DNA of 64,000 nucleotides, from assembly GCF_001028135.1 (NCBI RefSeq), contig NZ_LDNM01000016.1, forward strand, positions 1-64,000. Reading direction: 5' to 3'. This DNA comes from Xenorhabdus griffiniae. GTDB lineage: Bacteria > Pseudomonadota > Gammaproteobacteria > Enterobacterales > Enterobacteriaceae. This document shows, one piece after another, positions 21,814 through 32,462 of this stretch (its first letter is position 1; each line of letters opens with the position of its first letter). The notes beneath the pieces were generated by a model, which searched no databases, had not been told where the DNA came from, and saw nothing but the letters and a program-made list of their open reading frames with translations. Both the position numbers and the translations under genes were made by a program.

Positions 21814-22833
21814 GTGGAAATATTAGTAACCGGCGGGATAGGATATATCGGTAGCCATACTTGTGTTCAGATGATTGAAGCTGGAATGACGCCGATCATC
21901 ATCGATAACCTGTGCAATGCCAATCATGAAGTTCTGGTGCGCATTGAGGCATTGACGGGGGTGCAGCCACTGTTTTATGAAGGGGATATTCGTGATGAAT
22001 CATGCCTTGATGCTATTTTCTCCCGCCACCAAATCCAGTCAGTTATTCATTTTGCCGGCTTGAAAGCGGTTGGGGAATCCGTCGCCAAGCCTATCGAATA
22101 TTATGACAATAATGTCAATGGAACGCTGGTACTGGTGCGTAGTATGCGTAAAGCGGGGGTAAAAAGCATTATCTTTAGCTCATCCGCGACGGTATATGGT
22201 GATCCGGAGGTTGTGCCTATTACTGAACAGTCTGCGGTAGGTAATACCACTAACCCTTATGGCACCAGTAAGTTTATGGTTGAACGCTGTCTGTCTGATT
22301 TCCATCATGCAGAAAACGATTGGTCTGTGGTGTTATTACGCTACTTCAATCCAGTTGGTGCCCATCCTTCCGGCACGATGGGGGAAGATCCTCAGGGAAT
22401 TCCCAACAATTTGATGCCTTATATTGCCCAGGTTGCGGTAGGCCGTCGGGAGAAACTGTCCGTGTATGGCAATGATTATTCAACAGCCGATGGCACTGGC
22501 GTTCGCGATTATATCCATGTTATGGATTTGGCTGACGGGCATATCGCGGCCCTCAATGCCGTTGGTAAGAAAGCGGGATTGCATATCTACAATTTGGGTA
22601 CTGGAAAAGGCACCAGCGTACTGGAAATGGTAGACGCGTTCAGTAGTGCTTGCGGCAAGCCAGTTCCTTATGAAATGTGTCCACGCCGTCCGGGAGATAT
22701 TGCCGAATGTTGGTCAAGCCCGGAGAAAGCCGAGCGAGAGCTGGGCTGGAAAGCGAATCGAACTATCGTGGAAATGACGGCGGATGCCTGGCGTTGGCAG
22801 TCTCAAAATCCCAATGGCTATAAAGCGAAGTAA
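21814..22833 (+). CDS. galE: UDP-glucose 4-epimerase
   Basis: NAD-dependent short-chain dehydrogenase/reductase interconverting UDP-glucose and UDP-galactose. 339 residues, GTG start with AGAGG upstream. The cofactor motif is GGIGYIGSH (usual GGxGYIG), with the catalytic SSSATVYG segment and the YxxxK pair in NPYGTSK. RYFNPVGAHPSG and GVRDYIHVMDLA complete the GalE signature. galT and galK are not adjacent, so the likely role is supplying UDP-galactose for lipopolysaccharide or other surface sugars rather than galactose catabolism. Confidence 0.93.
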   Translation: MEILVTGGIGYIGSHTCVQMIEAGMTPIIIDNLCNANHEVLVRIEALTGVQPLFYEGDIRDESCLDAIFSRHQIQSVIHFAGLKAVGESVAKPIEYYDNNVNGTLVLVRSMRKAGVKSIIFSSSATVYGDPEVVPITEQSAVGNTTNPYGTSKFMVERCLSDFHHAENDWSVVLLRYFNPVGAHPSGTMGEDPQGIPNNLMPYIAQVAVGRREKLSVYGNDYSTADGTGVRDYIHVMDLADGHIAALNAVGKKAGLHIYNLGTGKGTSVLEMVDAFSSACGKPVPYEMCPRRPGDIAECWSSPEKAERELGWKANRTIVEMTADAWRWQSQNPNGYKAK

Positions 22834-22861
22834 GAAACAGCAAAAAACGTTTGGCTTTCTG

Positions 22862-23000
22862 TAAGCGTTGTGTGGTGAAAACAAGGGGTATCCAATAGGT
22901 CAAAGATACGATTCAATTCTGTTGATTGTCCACACAGGCGATACAATCCTTTGACGGATAAATGGATTATTGTTTCACCACACCGAACAGAACGACCGTG
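22862..23000. repeat. Imperfect long inverted repeat downstream of galE
   Basis: The left arm contains TGTGGTGAAAACAA, TATCC and GTCAAAG in order. The right arm contains the complements CTTTGAC, GGATA and TTGTTTCACCACA in the reverse order, flanking roughly 45 bp that hold TTGATTGTCCACACAGG. It could fold as a ~130 nt stem-loop. It does not match the other repeat family in the window, and no T-run follows. It may be a small mobile-element relic or a structured 3' end. Confidence 0.5.
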
Positions 23001-23061
23001 GAGTGGCATTGATGAAAAACCTCTCCACGTTACCTTGCCAGGTTACGATGAACACTATTTT

Positions 23062-23535
23062 TTATGCCCCCTTTTGGGGTGCAGGTTGACTGACAGAGGT
23101 TGGTGTTCGGGCTGACTGGCACGCTTTGCGCTCACCGGGTTCGCGCTCTTGAATAATTTTTGCGGTTTCATCTATGGCGGGAAGAGGAAAGCCCATATCG
23201 TCATAGGCACCAAAACCCATTAAACGATAACTGTTTAGCGGGGTATTTATTGGAACGCGAAATTCTTTCTTTTCCCCCGGTGCCAATGGTTCAAATGGGT
23301 ATACGGTCAGTGTACCTGGCTCACATTTTGCGTTAAGGGGTAAAATAGCCAGATAACCTCCCGCCACAGGTTGGTCGCCTTGATTTTGCAGTGTGCCGCC
23401 TACAAAGAATGTACCGTTGGCTCCCAGTCCCATGTGGAATAACAAGTGAGCTTCCCCTTTTGCCCATAATAATGCAGGGGAAAACAGGCTACTTGCCATT
23501 AATACTGCACTGTATGTATAACCACGCCATTTCAT
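23062..23535 (-). CDS. Exported protein of unknown function
   Basis: 157 residues. A signal peptide of about 25 residues ends near LLWA, so the product is probably periplasmic. The mature part has a beta-rich look (NGTFFVGGTLQNQGDQPVAGG, APGEKKEFRVPI) resembling a small immunoglobulin-like fold that adjusts a carrier or pilus-type domain, but I do not recognise the family. The tail is Pro/Gln/Ser-rich. GGAGCATAAAG lies before the ATG. The lipase gene ends upstream? No: the lipase lies on the same strand with its stop 34 bp before this gene's upstream region, so the two could share a transcript in the order lipase then this gene. Confidence 0.6.
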   Translation of the reverse strand: MKWRGYTYSAVLMASSLFSPALLWAKGEAHLLFHMGLGANGTFFVGGTLQNQGDQPVAGGYLAILPLNAKCEPGTLTVYPFEPLAPGEKKEFRVPINTPLNSYRLMGFGAYDDMGFPLPAIDETAKIIQEREPGERKACQSARTPTSVSQPAPQKGA

Positions 23536-23568
23536 CTTTATGCTCCTTTGTTGATGATGAGTTCCTAA

Positions 23569-24441
23569 CTATAAATTAATGCAAGAATCGATATCACCGT
23601 ATTTTGTCACTCTTTTGAATACATCCAAATCTAATCTGGCAATGTAGTTGATTAAATAGTGGCTACATAACGGCCCATCTGAAATAGCTAAATTGGTTTG
23701 AGGCTTAAACTCGTTGATATAGTCCAATGAGGCATATCCCAGGACTTTAGGAGGCAGATGAGGTATGACGTCATCGATATAGTTGAACACCGCAAAATTG
23801 CTAAAGTTTTGGGTAACGAGTTTGGCGAATTCTCGGTTTCCTGGTCTTGGGCAGGCAAATAAACAGGCTGAATGATTGGGGGCTATCGAGCCTATTTCAT
23901 ACATAAGGTAAGACGCAATTGCTGCCCCCAGACTGTGACCAGCTATAGTGAACTGACCATTTACCCCGATAAGCCGGGCAATCGCTTCCGCCAATTTAAG
24001 ATTGCTGTAAACACGGTGAGACTCAGGCTCAGTGGGAATCAGCTTCATTGAGTCATAGACACTAAAAAACCCCTGGCTGACTGCTAACTTGGAGAAACGA
24101 GTCCACGGTGAGGTAAAAGCAATCAGTCCATCATGGACATCTTCCAGCAAAATTGTGGGATCGGTTCCCCGTATAGCAATAATATATTCCCCTGGAGAAT
24201 GGTTTTTTTCTGCCACTTTTTTTGCCACATAACCATAACAGACATGTTCGGGCAATTCGCCTTTTCTGGGCGTTACGGAGAAAGACAGGTCATCTGCTGA
24301 GATATACGCGATAACTTTCCATCCACTCTCTTCAATTCGAGGGTCGGCTGGGGGAGTGGGATTATTGTAGTACTGTTCATTCATTTTCGCTGCATATAAC
24401 ACGAATGTCGCAAAATTGGCGGCTTCTCTGTATGTATACAT
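23569..24441 (-). CDS. Class 3 lipase/esterase
   Basis: 290-residue alpha/beta hydrolase of the class 3 lipase family (fungal lipase-like). The nucleophile elbow AGHSLG gives Ser170. The probable triad partners are Asp223 or Asp224 in YIDDVIPHLPP and His261 in CSHYLINY. IAIRGTDP near 89 supplies the typical oxyanion-region motif. No N-terminal signal peptide is visible, so the protein is either cytoplasmic or exported by a non-Sec route. It is transcribed towards the small exported protein with 33 bp between them. Substrate unknown; phospholipid or triglyceride esters are likely from family. Confidence 0.83.
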   Translation of the reverse strand: MYTYREAANFATFVLYAAKMNEQYYNNPTPPADPRIEESGWKVIAYISADDLSFSVTPRKGELPEHVCYGYVAKKVAEKNHSPGEYIIAIRGTDPTILLEDVHDGLIAFTSPWTRFSKLAVSQGFFSVYDSMKLIPTEPESHRVYSNLKLAEAIARLIGVNGQFTIAGHSLGAAIASYLMYEIGSIAPNHSACLFACPRPGNREFAKLVTQNFSNFAVFNYIDDVIPHLPPKVLGYASLDYINEFKPQTNLAISDGPLCSHYLINYIARLDLDVFKRVTKYGDIDSCINL

Positions 24442-24831
24442 AGGTGCCTCTTTTTATCAGGTTGAATGATGATGTTTAGATTGTAATGAGATTTTCGTTA
24501 TGAGGAACTTATTTTCATCAAGCCCTATTATTAGGATTTATTTATTATTAAATGATAAAAAAAATAATGAGTTGTATACCCGATAAACTTCAAGCTGCAA
24601 TCCGTAAGACGACACGAGGCCTTATATTTCCCCGCTGCGCGGAGAAATATAACACGCATCTTGAAGTTGGATGGGTATAGACATGTTTTAATTTATCAAT
24701 ATCGAATTAATTAATTCTCTTTTGTTATATGTAGTTTTCATTTGTTCTTTCAAATTGATTACCATGCAGCGTTATTCTTTCCCAGTCTGAAAGTTTTGTT
24801 TGCAAATTTTACCGATTATCAAGAGGCAAAT
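24442..24831. other. AT-rich intergenic region with repeat copy D
   Basis: About 390 bp between the divergent lipase and cystathionine beta-synthase genes. It must hold both promoters and contains the palindromic repeat at 24575-24679. Nothing else is recognised. Confidence 0.5.
24575..24679. repeat. Palindromic intergenic repeat, copy D
   Basis: TATACCCGATAAACTTCAAG at the left end, inner palindrome ATATTTCCCCGC-TGC-GCGGAGAAATAT (one mismatch), and CATCTTGAAGTTGGATGGGTATA at the right end. Confidence 0.88.
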
Positions 24832-26202
24832 ATGGCAGCACCACGCTCAGTTCTTGAACTTATAGGGAATACACCGCTATTGGAATTGACTCATCTGGAT
24901 ACAGGCCCTTGCCAGCTATTCATTAAGTTAGAGAATCAGAATCCGGGCGGTTCGATTAAAGATCGTGTTGCACTTTCAATGATTGAGCAGGCGGAAAAAC
25001 AGGGGGTGTTGCAGCCCGGGGGCACCATCATTGAAGCCACGGCAGGTAATACGGGGATTGGGTTGGCGTTGGTTGCCGCCATGAAGGGCTATAAACTGAT
25101 TTTAGTTGTACCTGATAAGATGAGCCGCGAAAAAATTTATCACCTGCGGGCGCTGGGTACGGATGTTCGCCTGACACGCTCTGATGTTGGAAAAGGGCAT
25201 CCAGAATACTATCAGGACTATGCTCTGCGCCTGTCGAAAGAAATCAGTGGAGCTTATTATATTGATCAATTCAATAATCCGGCGAACTCAGCCGCCCATC
25301 TTGCTACCACGGGGCCGGAGATTTGGCAGCAGATGGAGCAGAATGTCGATGCTGTGGTCGTGGGGGTCGGTTCTGGCGGGACTCTGGGTGGCTTGAGCCA
25401 GTATTTTAAGGAAATTTCCCCTCATACGGAATTTATCCTCGCAGATCCTAAAGGTTCTATTCTTGCCGATTATGTTGAGCATGGTCACTATGACGAAGCG
25501 GGAAGTTGGTTTGTGGAAGGTATTGGAGAAGATTTTGTCCCGCCTCTTGGGGATTTTTCTCAGGTTCACCATGCTTATCGCATTACTGATGCAGAAGCGT
25601 TTGCCTGCGCCCGCGATTTACTATTGACAGAAGGGATCTTGGCTGGCTCTTCTTCAGGAACATTGTTAGCGGCGGCGCTACGTTATTGCCGTGCACAGAC
25701 AACGGCGAAACGTGTGGTGACGTTGGCGTGTGACAGCGGTAATAAATATCTGTCGAAAATGTTTAATGATTACTGGTTATTGGAACAAGGGCTGCGTTCA
25801 CAACCACAAGAAAATAATTTGAGCGATTATATTACTTATCGTTATCAGGATGGTGCGACGGTTTCAGTTTCTCCGCAGGATACCTTGCAGATCGCTTATA
25901 GCCGTATGCGTCTGTATGATATTTCACAGTTACCTGTGATCGAAAACGATCAAATTGTCGGGCTTATTGATGAGTGGGATCTCATGCATACCATTCAGGC
26001 CAATTCACTTCATTTCTCATTGTCTGTGACTGAGGCGATGACCAATCAGGTTCATACGCTCAATAAGAAAGCGTCATTGGCGCAGTTAATGGCGACTTTT
26101 GATGTTGGTCATGTGGCCCTGATTGTTGATGATAATAATCGTTTTCTGGGGCTTGTTACTCGTACTGATGTTCTGAACGCATGGCGTCAACAACTCAATT
26201 GA
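24832..26202 (+). CDS. Cystathionine beta-synthase with C-terminal CBS domains
   Basis: PLP enzyme condensing serine (or an activated form) with homocysteine to cystathionine. From ATG 24832 (AGAGG upstream) it has 456 residues; an open frame extends 30 codons further upstream but has no family support. PLP lysine is Lys43 in NPGGSIKDRVAL, followed by ATAGNTGIGLA and the phosphate loop VGVGSGGTLGG. Residues from about 340 form two CBS repeats (DTLQIAYSRMRLYDISQLPVI and AMTNQVHTLNKKASLAQLMATF), the regulatory module of the eukaryotic-type enzyme. No N-terminal haem domain is present. The next gene starts 20 bp later and completes reverse transsulfuration. Confidence 0.88.
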   Translation: MAAPRSVLELIGNTPLLELTHLDTGPCQLFIKLENQNPGGSIKDRVALSMIEQAEKQGVLQPGGTIIEATAGNTGIGLALVAAMKGYKLILVVPDKMSREKIYHLRALGTDVRLTRSDVGKGHPEYYQDYALRLSKEISGAYYIDQFNNPANSAAHLATTGPEIWQQMEQNVDAVVVGVGSGGTLGGLSQYFKEISPHTEFILADPKGSILADYVEHGHYDEAGSWFVEGIGEDFVPPLGDFSQVHHAYRITDAEAFACARDLLLTEGILAGSSSGTLLAAALRYCRAQTTAKRVVTLACDSGNKYLSKMFNDYWLLEQGLRSQPQENNLSDYITYRYQDGATVSVSPQDTLQIAYSRMRLYDISQLPVIENDQIVGLIDEWDLMHTIQANSLHFSLSVTEAMTNQVHTLNKKASLAQLMATFDVGHVALIVDDNNRFLGLVTRTDVLNAWRQQLN

Positions 26203-26222
26203 TCTCTTTCAGGAATAAATTA

Positions 26223-27401
26223 ATGGCTAAGTTTGATAAGACTCAATTTAATCGGATTAAATTTGATACACAAAGCGTTCATGCAGGCTATGTACCTGAT
26301 CACACGGGGGCAGTGATGCCCGCAATTTATGCCACATCGACTTATGCTCAACCCGCACCCGGCCAGCATACGGGATATGAATATTCCCGTAGCGGGAACC
26401 CAACGCGTGATGTCTTAGAACGTGCGATTGCTGAATTGGAAAATGGCACGCGGGGTTATGCTTTCGGCTCTGGTCTGGCAGCCAGTTCAACTATTTTGGA
26501 GTTACTTGATAAAGACAGCCACATCATTGCGGTAGATGATCTCTATGGCGGGACTTACCGATTGCTGGAAAAAGTGCGTCGCCGGACGGCGGGTCTGAGA
26601 GTCACTTATGTTGAGGCAGGGGATACTACAGCACTGGAAGCGGCAATTCAGCCCGACACTAAAATGATTTGGGTGGAAACGCCCACTAACCCACTACTGA
26701 AATTGGCTGATTTAGCGGCGATTGCACAAATTGCCAGGCGGCATAATATTATCAGCGTGGCAGATAACACTTTTGCTTCCCCCTATATTCAGCGTCCGCT
26801 TGATTTGGGGTTTGATATTGTTGTGCACTCTGCAACTAAGTACCTGAATGGTCATTCTGATGTTGTTGCTGGCCTTGCCGTGGTGGGAAATAATGCAGAG
26901 TTGGCCGAGCAAGTTGCCTTCTTGCAAAATTCCATTGGCGGCATTCTTGATCCGTTCAGTAGTTTCCTTGTCCTGCGTGGTATCCGGACATTAGCCCTGC
27001 GTATGGAGCGCCATATTGACAGTGCTGAGAAGATTGCGCATTGGCTTGAACAGCAGCCACAAGTTGAGAAAGTGTATTATCCCGGTCTTGCTTCTCATCC
27101 TCAGCATGAATTGGCAAAACGTCAGATGCAAGGTTTTGGTGGCATGATCTCCATCGTACTGAAAGGGGATGAAGATTATGCGCGTCGCGTCATTAAAGCG
27201 CTGCAACTGTTTACATTGGCGGAAAGTTTAGGTGGCGTGGAGAGCTTGATTGGTCAGCCGTTTTCCATGACTCATGCTTCCATTCCGTTGGAGAAGCGTC
27301 TGGCTGCCGGAATTACCCCACAATTGATCCGAATTTCTGTTGGTATTGAAAATGCAGATGATTTGATAACGGATTTGTCTCAGGCATTTGAAACTGTTTG
27401 A
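26223..27401 (+). CDS. Cystathionine gamma-lyase (Cys/Met metabolism PLP enzyme)
   Basis: 393 residues from ATG 26223 (CAGGAA upstream). PLP lysine Lys206 in VVHSATKYLNGHSD, with GYEYSRSGNPTRDVLE and the C-terminal AESLGGVESLI typical of the family. As second gene after a cystathionine beta-synthase it most likely splits cystathionine to cysteine, 2-oxobutanoate and ammonia, moving sulfur from homocysteine to cysteine. A MetB-like gamma-synthase activity cannot be excluded by sequence alone. It is convergent with mutH, 50 bp apart. Confidence 0.85.
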   Translation: MAKFDKTQFNRIKFDTQSVHAGYVPDHTGAVMPAIYATSTYAQPAPGQHTGYEYSRSGNPTRDVLERAIAELENGTRGYAFGSGLAASSTILELLDKDSHIIAVDDLYGGTYRLLEKVRRRTAGLRVTYVEAGDTTALEAAIQPDTKMIWVETPTNPLLKLADLAAIAQIARRHNIISVADNTFASPYIQRPLDLGFDIVVHSATKYLNGHSDVVAGLAVVGNNAELAEQVAFLQNSIGGILDPFSSFLVLRGIRTLALRMERHIDSAEKIAHWLEQQPQVEKVYYPGLASHPQHELAKRQMQGFGGMISIVLKGDEDYARRVIKALQLFTLAESLGGVESLIGQPFSMTHASIPLEKRLAAGITPQLIRISVGIENADDLITDLSQAFETV

Positions 27402-27451
27402 TTTTAAACTGAAAGACAAATAGCGTATTCAGGTTTTCTGCCAATTGAGGG

Positions 27452-28132
27452 TTACAAGAAGAAATGGCGAGCCAATAACGGCGCAGTAAAGTTTTTTTTC
27501 AAATAAAAACCTCTGGGCAACGTCATAATTGGCTGGCCGTATTCTCCTATTGCGTCTGTCAGTGCTCGGCTATTGGCGGCCTTGGGGCGCAATTGCAGTA
27601 CTTCACCATGACGGGCAGTAATGCTTTCGACCTTTCCTAATACAATAAGATCCATCAGTTCTTCCCAATCGCGTCGCAGCAACTCTTCTTCAATCACATT
27701 CGGACTCCAAAGCAGCGGAGAGCCTACACGGCGTTCAGATAATGGAATATTTCTTTCCCCCTCAACCGGTATCCACAGGACGCGGGACAATTTACGCCTG
27801 ACGTGGCAGTTTGCCCAGGTAATGCCGCTATTACCTGTTAAAGGAGCAACACAGACAAAGGTTGTTTCTAATGGATAACCTTTGCTATCCACAGGGATAG
27901 TTTTCAACTCGACACCAATATGTTCAAAATCTTGTTCAGGTTTACTGCCCGCATTTGCGCCTAAATAGTATTCAAGCAACATACCGACCCAACCTTTATC
28001 ACGTTTTAAATTGGGGGGAATGGAGAGCCTGGCCAACGCAGCAAGTTCACCCATAGATAAGCCAGCCAGGGAATGGGCACGATTGAAGAGTTGTTGTTCA
28101 TTTTCAGGCGGTGCTGGCGGTGTAAAGTACAT
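27452..28132 (-). CDS. mutH: DNA mismatch repair endonuclease MutH
   Basis: Nicks the unmethylated strand at hemimethylated GATC sites when activated by MutS-MutL. 226 residues. The type II restriction-like active site is intact: Asp68, Glu75 and Lys77 in [29 protein letters not shown] and the C-terminal [20 protein letters not shown] closely follow E. coli MutH. It implies a Dam-directed repair system. It is oriented away from the 770 bp gap that leads to leuB. Confidence 0.95.
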   Translation of the reverse strand: MYFTPPAPPENEQQLFNRAHSLAGLSMGELAALARLSIPPNLKRDKGWVGMLLEYYLGANAGSKPEQDFEHIGVELKTIPVDSKGYPLETTFVCVAPLTGNSGITWANCHVRRKLSRVLWIPVEGERNIPLSERRVGSPLLWSPNVIEEELLRRDWEELMDLIVLGKVESITARHGEVLQLRPKAANSRALTDAIGEYGQPIMTLPRGFYLKKNFTAPLLARHFFL

Positions 28133-28690
28133 GTTATAGAGTATACTTTTTGTTGGTTAAAAAATGTTCACATGAATTTTTGAAAACCATTATTAATTTA
28201 TCGTTAGCATGATCATTTTGATAATAGCATGATATAAAAGATTTTTTCATTGATGTTTGCTGTATTAAAAATAGACTCATTATGATTGTTCACCTATTTA
28301 CAGTGATAATAAACAGGATCTTACACCATGTTATCCACAGATTTATGGGATAAGTGATAAAAAGTGAGATCACTGGTTTGATTTACAGCGCTAATGAAGG
28401 ATATTTTCTACAAAAATAGGCGATTTTTGTTTAACTAAAAGGCATATCCTGTGGATAAATTCACCTGTGGCTAATATTTGCTCATTGCGAGGAAAGCTAA
28501 AAATTTTTATCAGTAATAGGTAATGTTAAAAGGGGTGTAAAATGCATTAACGTAATGAAAAATAATGATTATTTATTTTGTGCTATAGAGAGTGTAAAAA
28601 TATGTAATAAAAGTATACCCGTTTTACCCCGCTCTTTTTCACATACATATCCACAGAAAAAGTGAATAAAATGGTTCTGGCCAGACAATA
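28133..28690. other. Gene-free AT-rich region with DnaA boxes
   Basis: About 560 bp between mutH and the putative SgrS RNA with no plausible coding frame on either strand. It holds the DnaA-box cluster listed separately and GATC sites at 28211, 28317 and 28368. In E. coli the gene divergent from sgrS is sgrR; no sgrR is seen here. Confidence 0.55.
28331..28655. promoter_or_regulatory. Cluster of DnaA-box sequences
   Basis: Two exact consensus boxes, TTATCCACA at 28331-28339 and its complement TGTGGATAA at 28450-28458, lie with two single-mismatch boxes, TGTGGCTAA at 28466-28474 and ATATCCACA at 28647-28655, within 325 bp of AT-rich DNA. Two of the boxes are 16 bp apart in the same orientation. 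Binding by DnaA is inferred from sequence only. Confidence 0.55.
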
Positions 28691-28708
28691 AATGTTTATA
28701 ACTTTAGC

Positions 28709-28868
28709 TTTTCCTGTGAATTAACGCTTCTGGAAGCGTAATCTACGCAGATTTAAAATCAAGCCAGCCAAAAGTGTTCATTTTTACTCATCTTATGCTG
28801 CGTTTACCTCTGATTTGTTGAGTATTGGTCTTTTTTACCAGCCAGTAAGCTATCTTACTGGCCTTTTT
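28709..28868 (+). ncRNA. sgrS: Probable SgrS-type Hfq-binding small RNA
   Basis: The 3' end has the architecture of enterobacterial SgrS. A seed TTGAGTATTGGT (28818-28829) shares TGAGTATTGGT with the ptsG-pairing region of E. coli SgrS as I know it. A small stem TGGT/ACCA with a U-rich loop follows, and then a strong terminator with a T-run. It lies next to the leu operon on the opposite strand, as sgrS does in E. coli. The 5' end is set from a possible promoter (TTCTGG 28675, TATAAC 28697) and is uncertain; an alternative (TTGTGC, 17 bp, TATGTA near 28582-28610) would make it about 260 nt. No SgrT-like reading frame and no sgrR neighbour are seen. Expected role: base pairing with ptsG mRNA during sugar-phosphate stress. 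Confidence 0.62.
28841..28868 (+). terminator. Intrinsic terminator of the SgrS-like RNA
   Basis: GCCAGTAAG-CTAT-CTTACTGGC is a perfect 9 bp stem followed by CTTTTT on the plus strand. On the minus strand no T-run follows, so it serves a plus-strand transcript rather than leuB. Confidence 0.85.
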
Positions 28869-28900
28869 CAATGCCTATATTTCCCTTTGGTTAGATTTTT

Positions 28901-31647
<2,747 letters not shown>

Positions 31648-31741
31648 GTTGTACTCCTGTTAAATAGATTAACTCGTTAATTTCGTTAGATAACTTAGTT
31701 CTGTAACTGGGTTTTATTTTTGATTCTGAGCGCCGGCAGGT

Positions 31742-31772
31742 AAAAAAAACCCGCGCATGGCGCGGGTTTTTT
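31742..31772 (-). terminator. leu attenuator (leucine-controlled terminator)
   Basis: On the minus strand CCCGCGC-CAT-GCGCGGG is followed by eight T. It lies between the leucine-rich leader peptide and leuA, the position of the leu operon attenuator in enterobacteria. Confidence 0.88.
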
Positions 31773-31791
31773 GTGTCTGATGGAGGTTAAC

Positions 31792-31878
31792 TTATCCTTG
31801 TTTTTCACCCACCAACATACCACGCGCATTATTAAAAGCGATAATTAGTAGGCTTAGTAGAAGAATAGGGTGAATCAT
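31792..31878 (-). CDS. leuL: leu operon leader peptide LeuL
   Basis: A 28-codon frame starting MIHPILLLSLLIIAF, with six Leu among residues 6-11 and nearby positions, then an Arg-Gly segment as in E. coli LeuL (also 28 residues). Stalling at the Leu codons when charged tRNA-Leu is scarce should prevent the downstream attenuator from forming and let leuAB be transcribed. AAAGG lies about 9 bases before the ATG. It is too short for routine gene calling. The assignment rests on length, Leu content and its place between promoter and attenuator. Confidence 0.85.
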   Translation of the reverse strand: MIHPILLLSLLIIAFNNARGMLVGEKQG

Positions 31879-31932
31879 GTGAGCTAACCTTTGTGAATTT
31901 GTTAACTTAATTTTAATTGTCAATGTATTTTA

Positions 31933-31961
31933 TAGATACGTTATCTAAAAAATAATGTCAA
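31933..31961 (-). promoter_or_regulatory. leu operon promoter
   Basis: On the minus strand TTGACA (31961-31956) and TATCTA (31938-31933) are spaced exactly 17 bp, about 55 bp upstream of the leuL start codon. Confidence 0.7.
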
Positions 31962-32462
31962 GCAGTATAAGTATGAATTTAACGTGGGTTGCCCACATTT
32001 TCGGTTTTTTATTGAGCAATTGTTGAGTTTGGTGACTATTTTTTACATTTTTAGCGATGTTTTTATCTATTTTTCATATCTATATATGGAGTAAAATCCT
32101 GTTCTGATGGATAAGGAACAAGGATAGATGGATGTTAACCACCGTGTTTTAGGTTAAGAAGTCATAACCATACAGAATATTAATAAATTATATTTTGATA
32201 GATTGGTATTTCATTATTGGCTAATTGTTTTTGATAAAAGTCATTAGTGTAAATTGAGTTATTGCCATTCATATATAATACATTAATATTCATACCTATA
32301 AAAATATTACGGTTACGTAGATAAGAATATATTGGTTATGTGTGTTTTATTTTTTTTGTACAAGAATGAATCTCAATATATTTTTTAATAAATTGGGGTA
32401 ATTGATCTTATTAATTTCCATATTTAATGAGAACGCTGCTATAAATTTAGTGGAGTGAAATA
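31962..32462. other. AT-rich leuL-leuO intergenic region
   Basis: About 500 bp of very AT-rich DNA with no credible gene. In E. coli this interval is the H-NS- and LeuO-controlled leuO promoter region; a similar role is likely. No specific operator could be assigned. Confidence 0.5.

Noticed and set aside
28133-28690. Calling the DnaA-box region a chromosomal replication origin
   Set aside because: Neighbours are not those of an enterobacterial oriC, GATC sites are few, and no clear 13-mer unwinding array was seen.
28841-28868. Terminator of leuB on the minus strand
   Set aside because: Read on the minus strand the stem is not followed by a T-run; the T-run is on the plus strand only.
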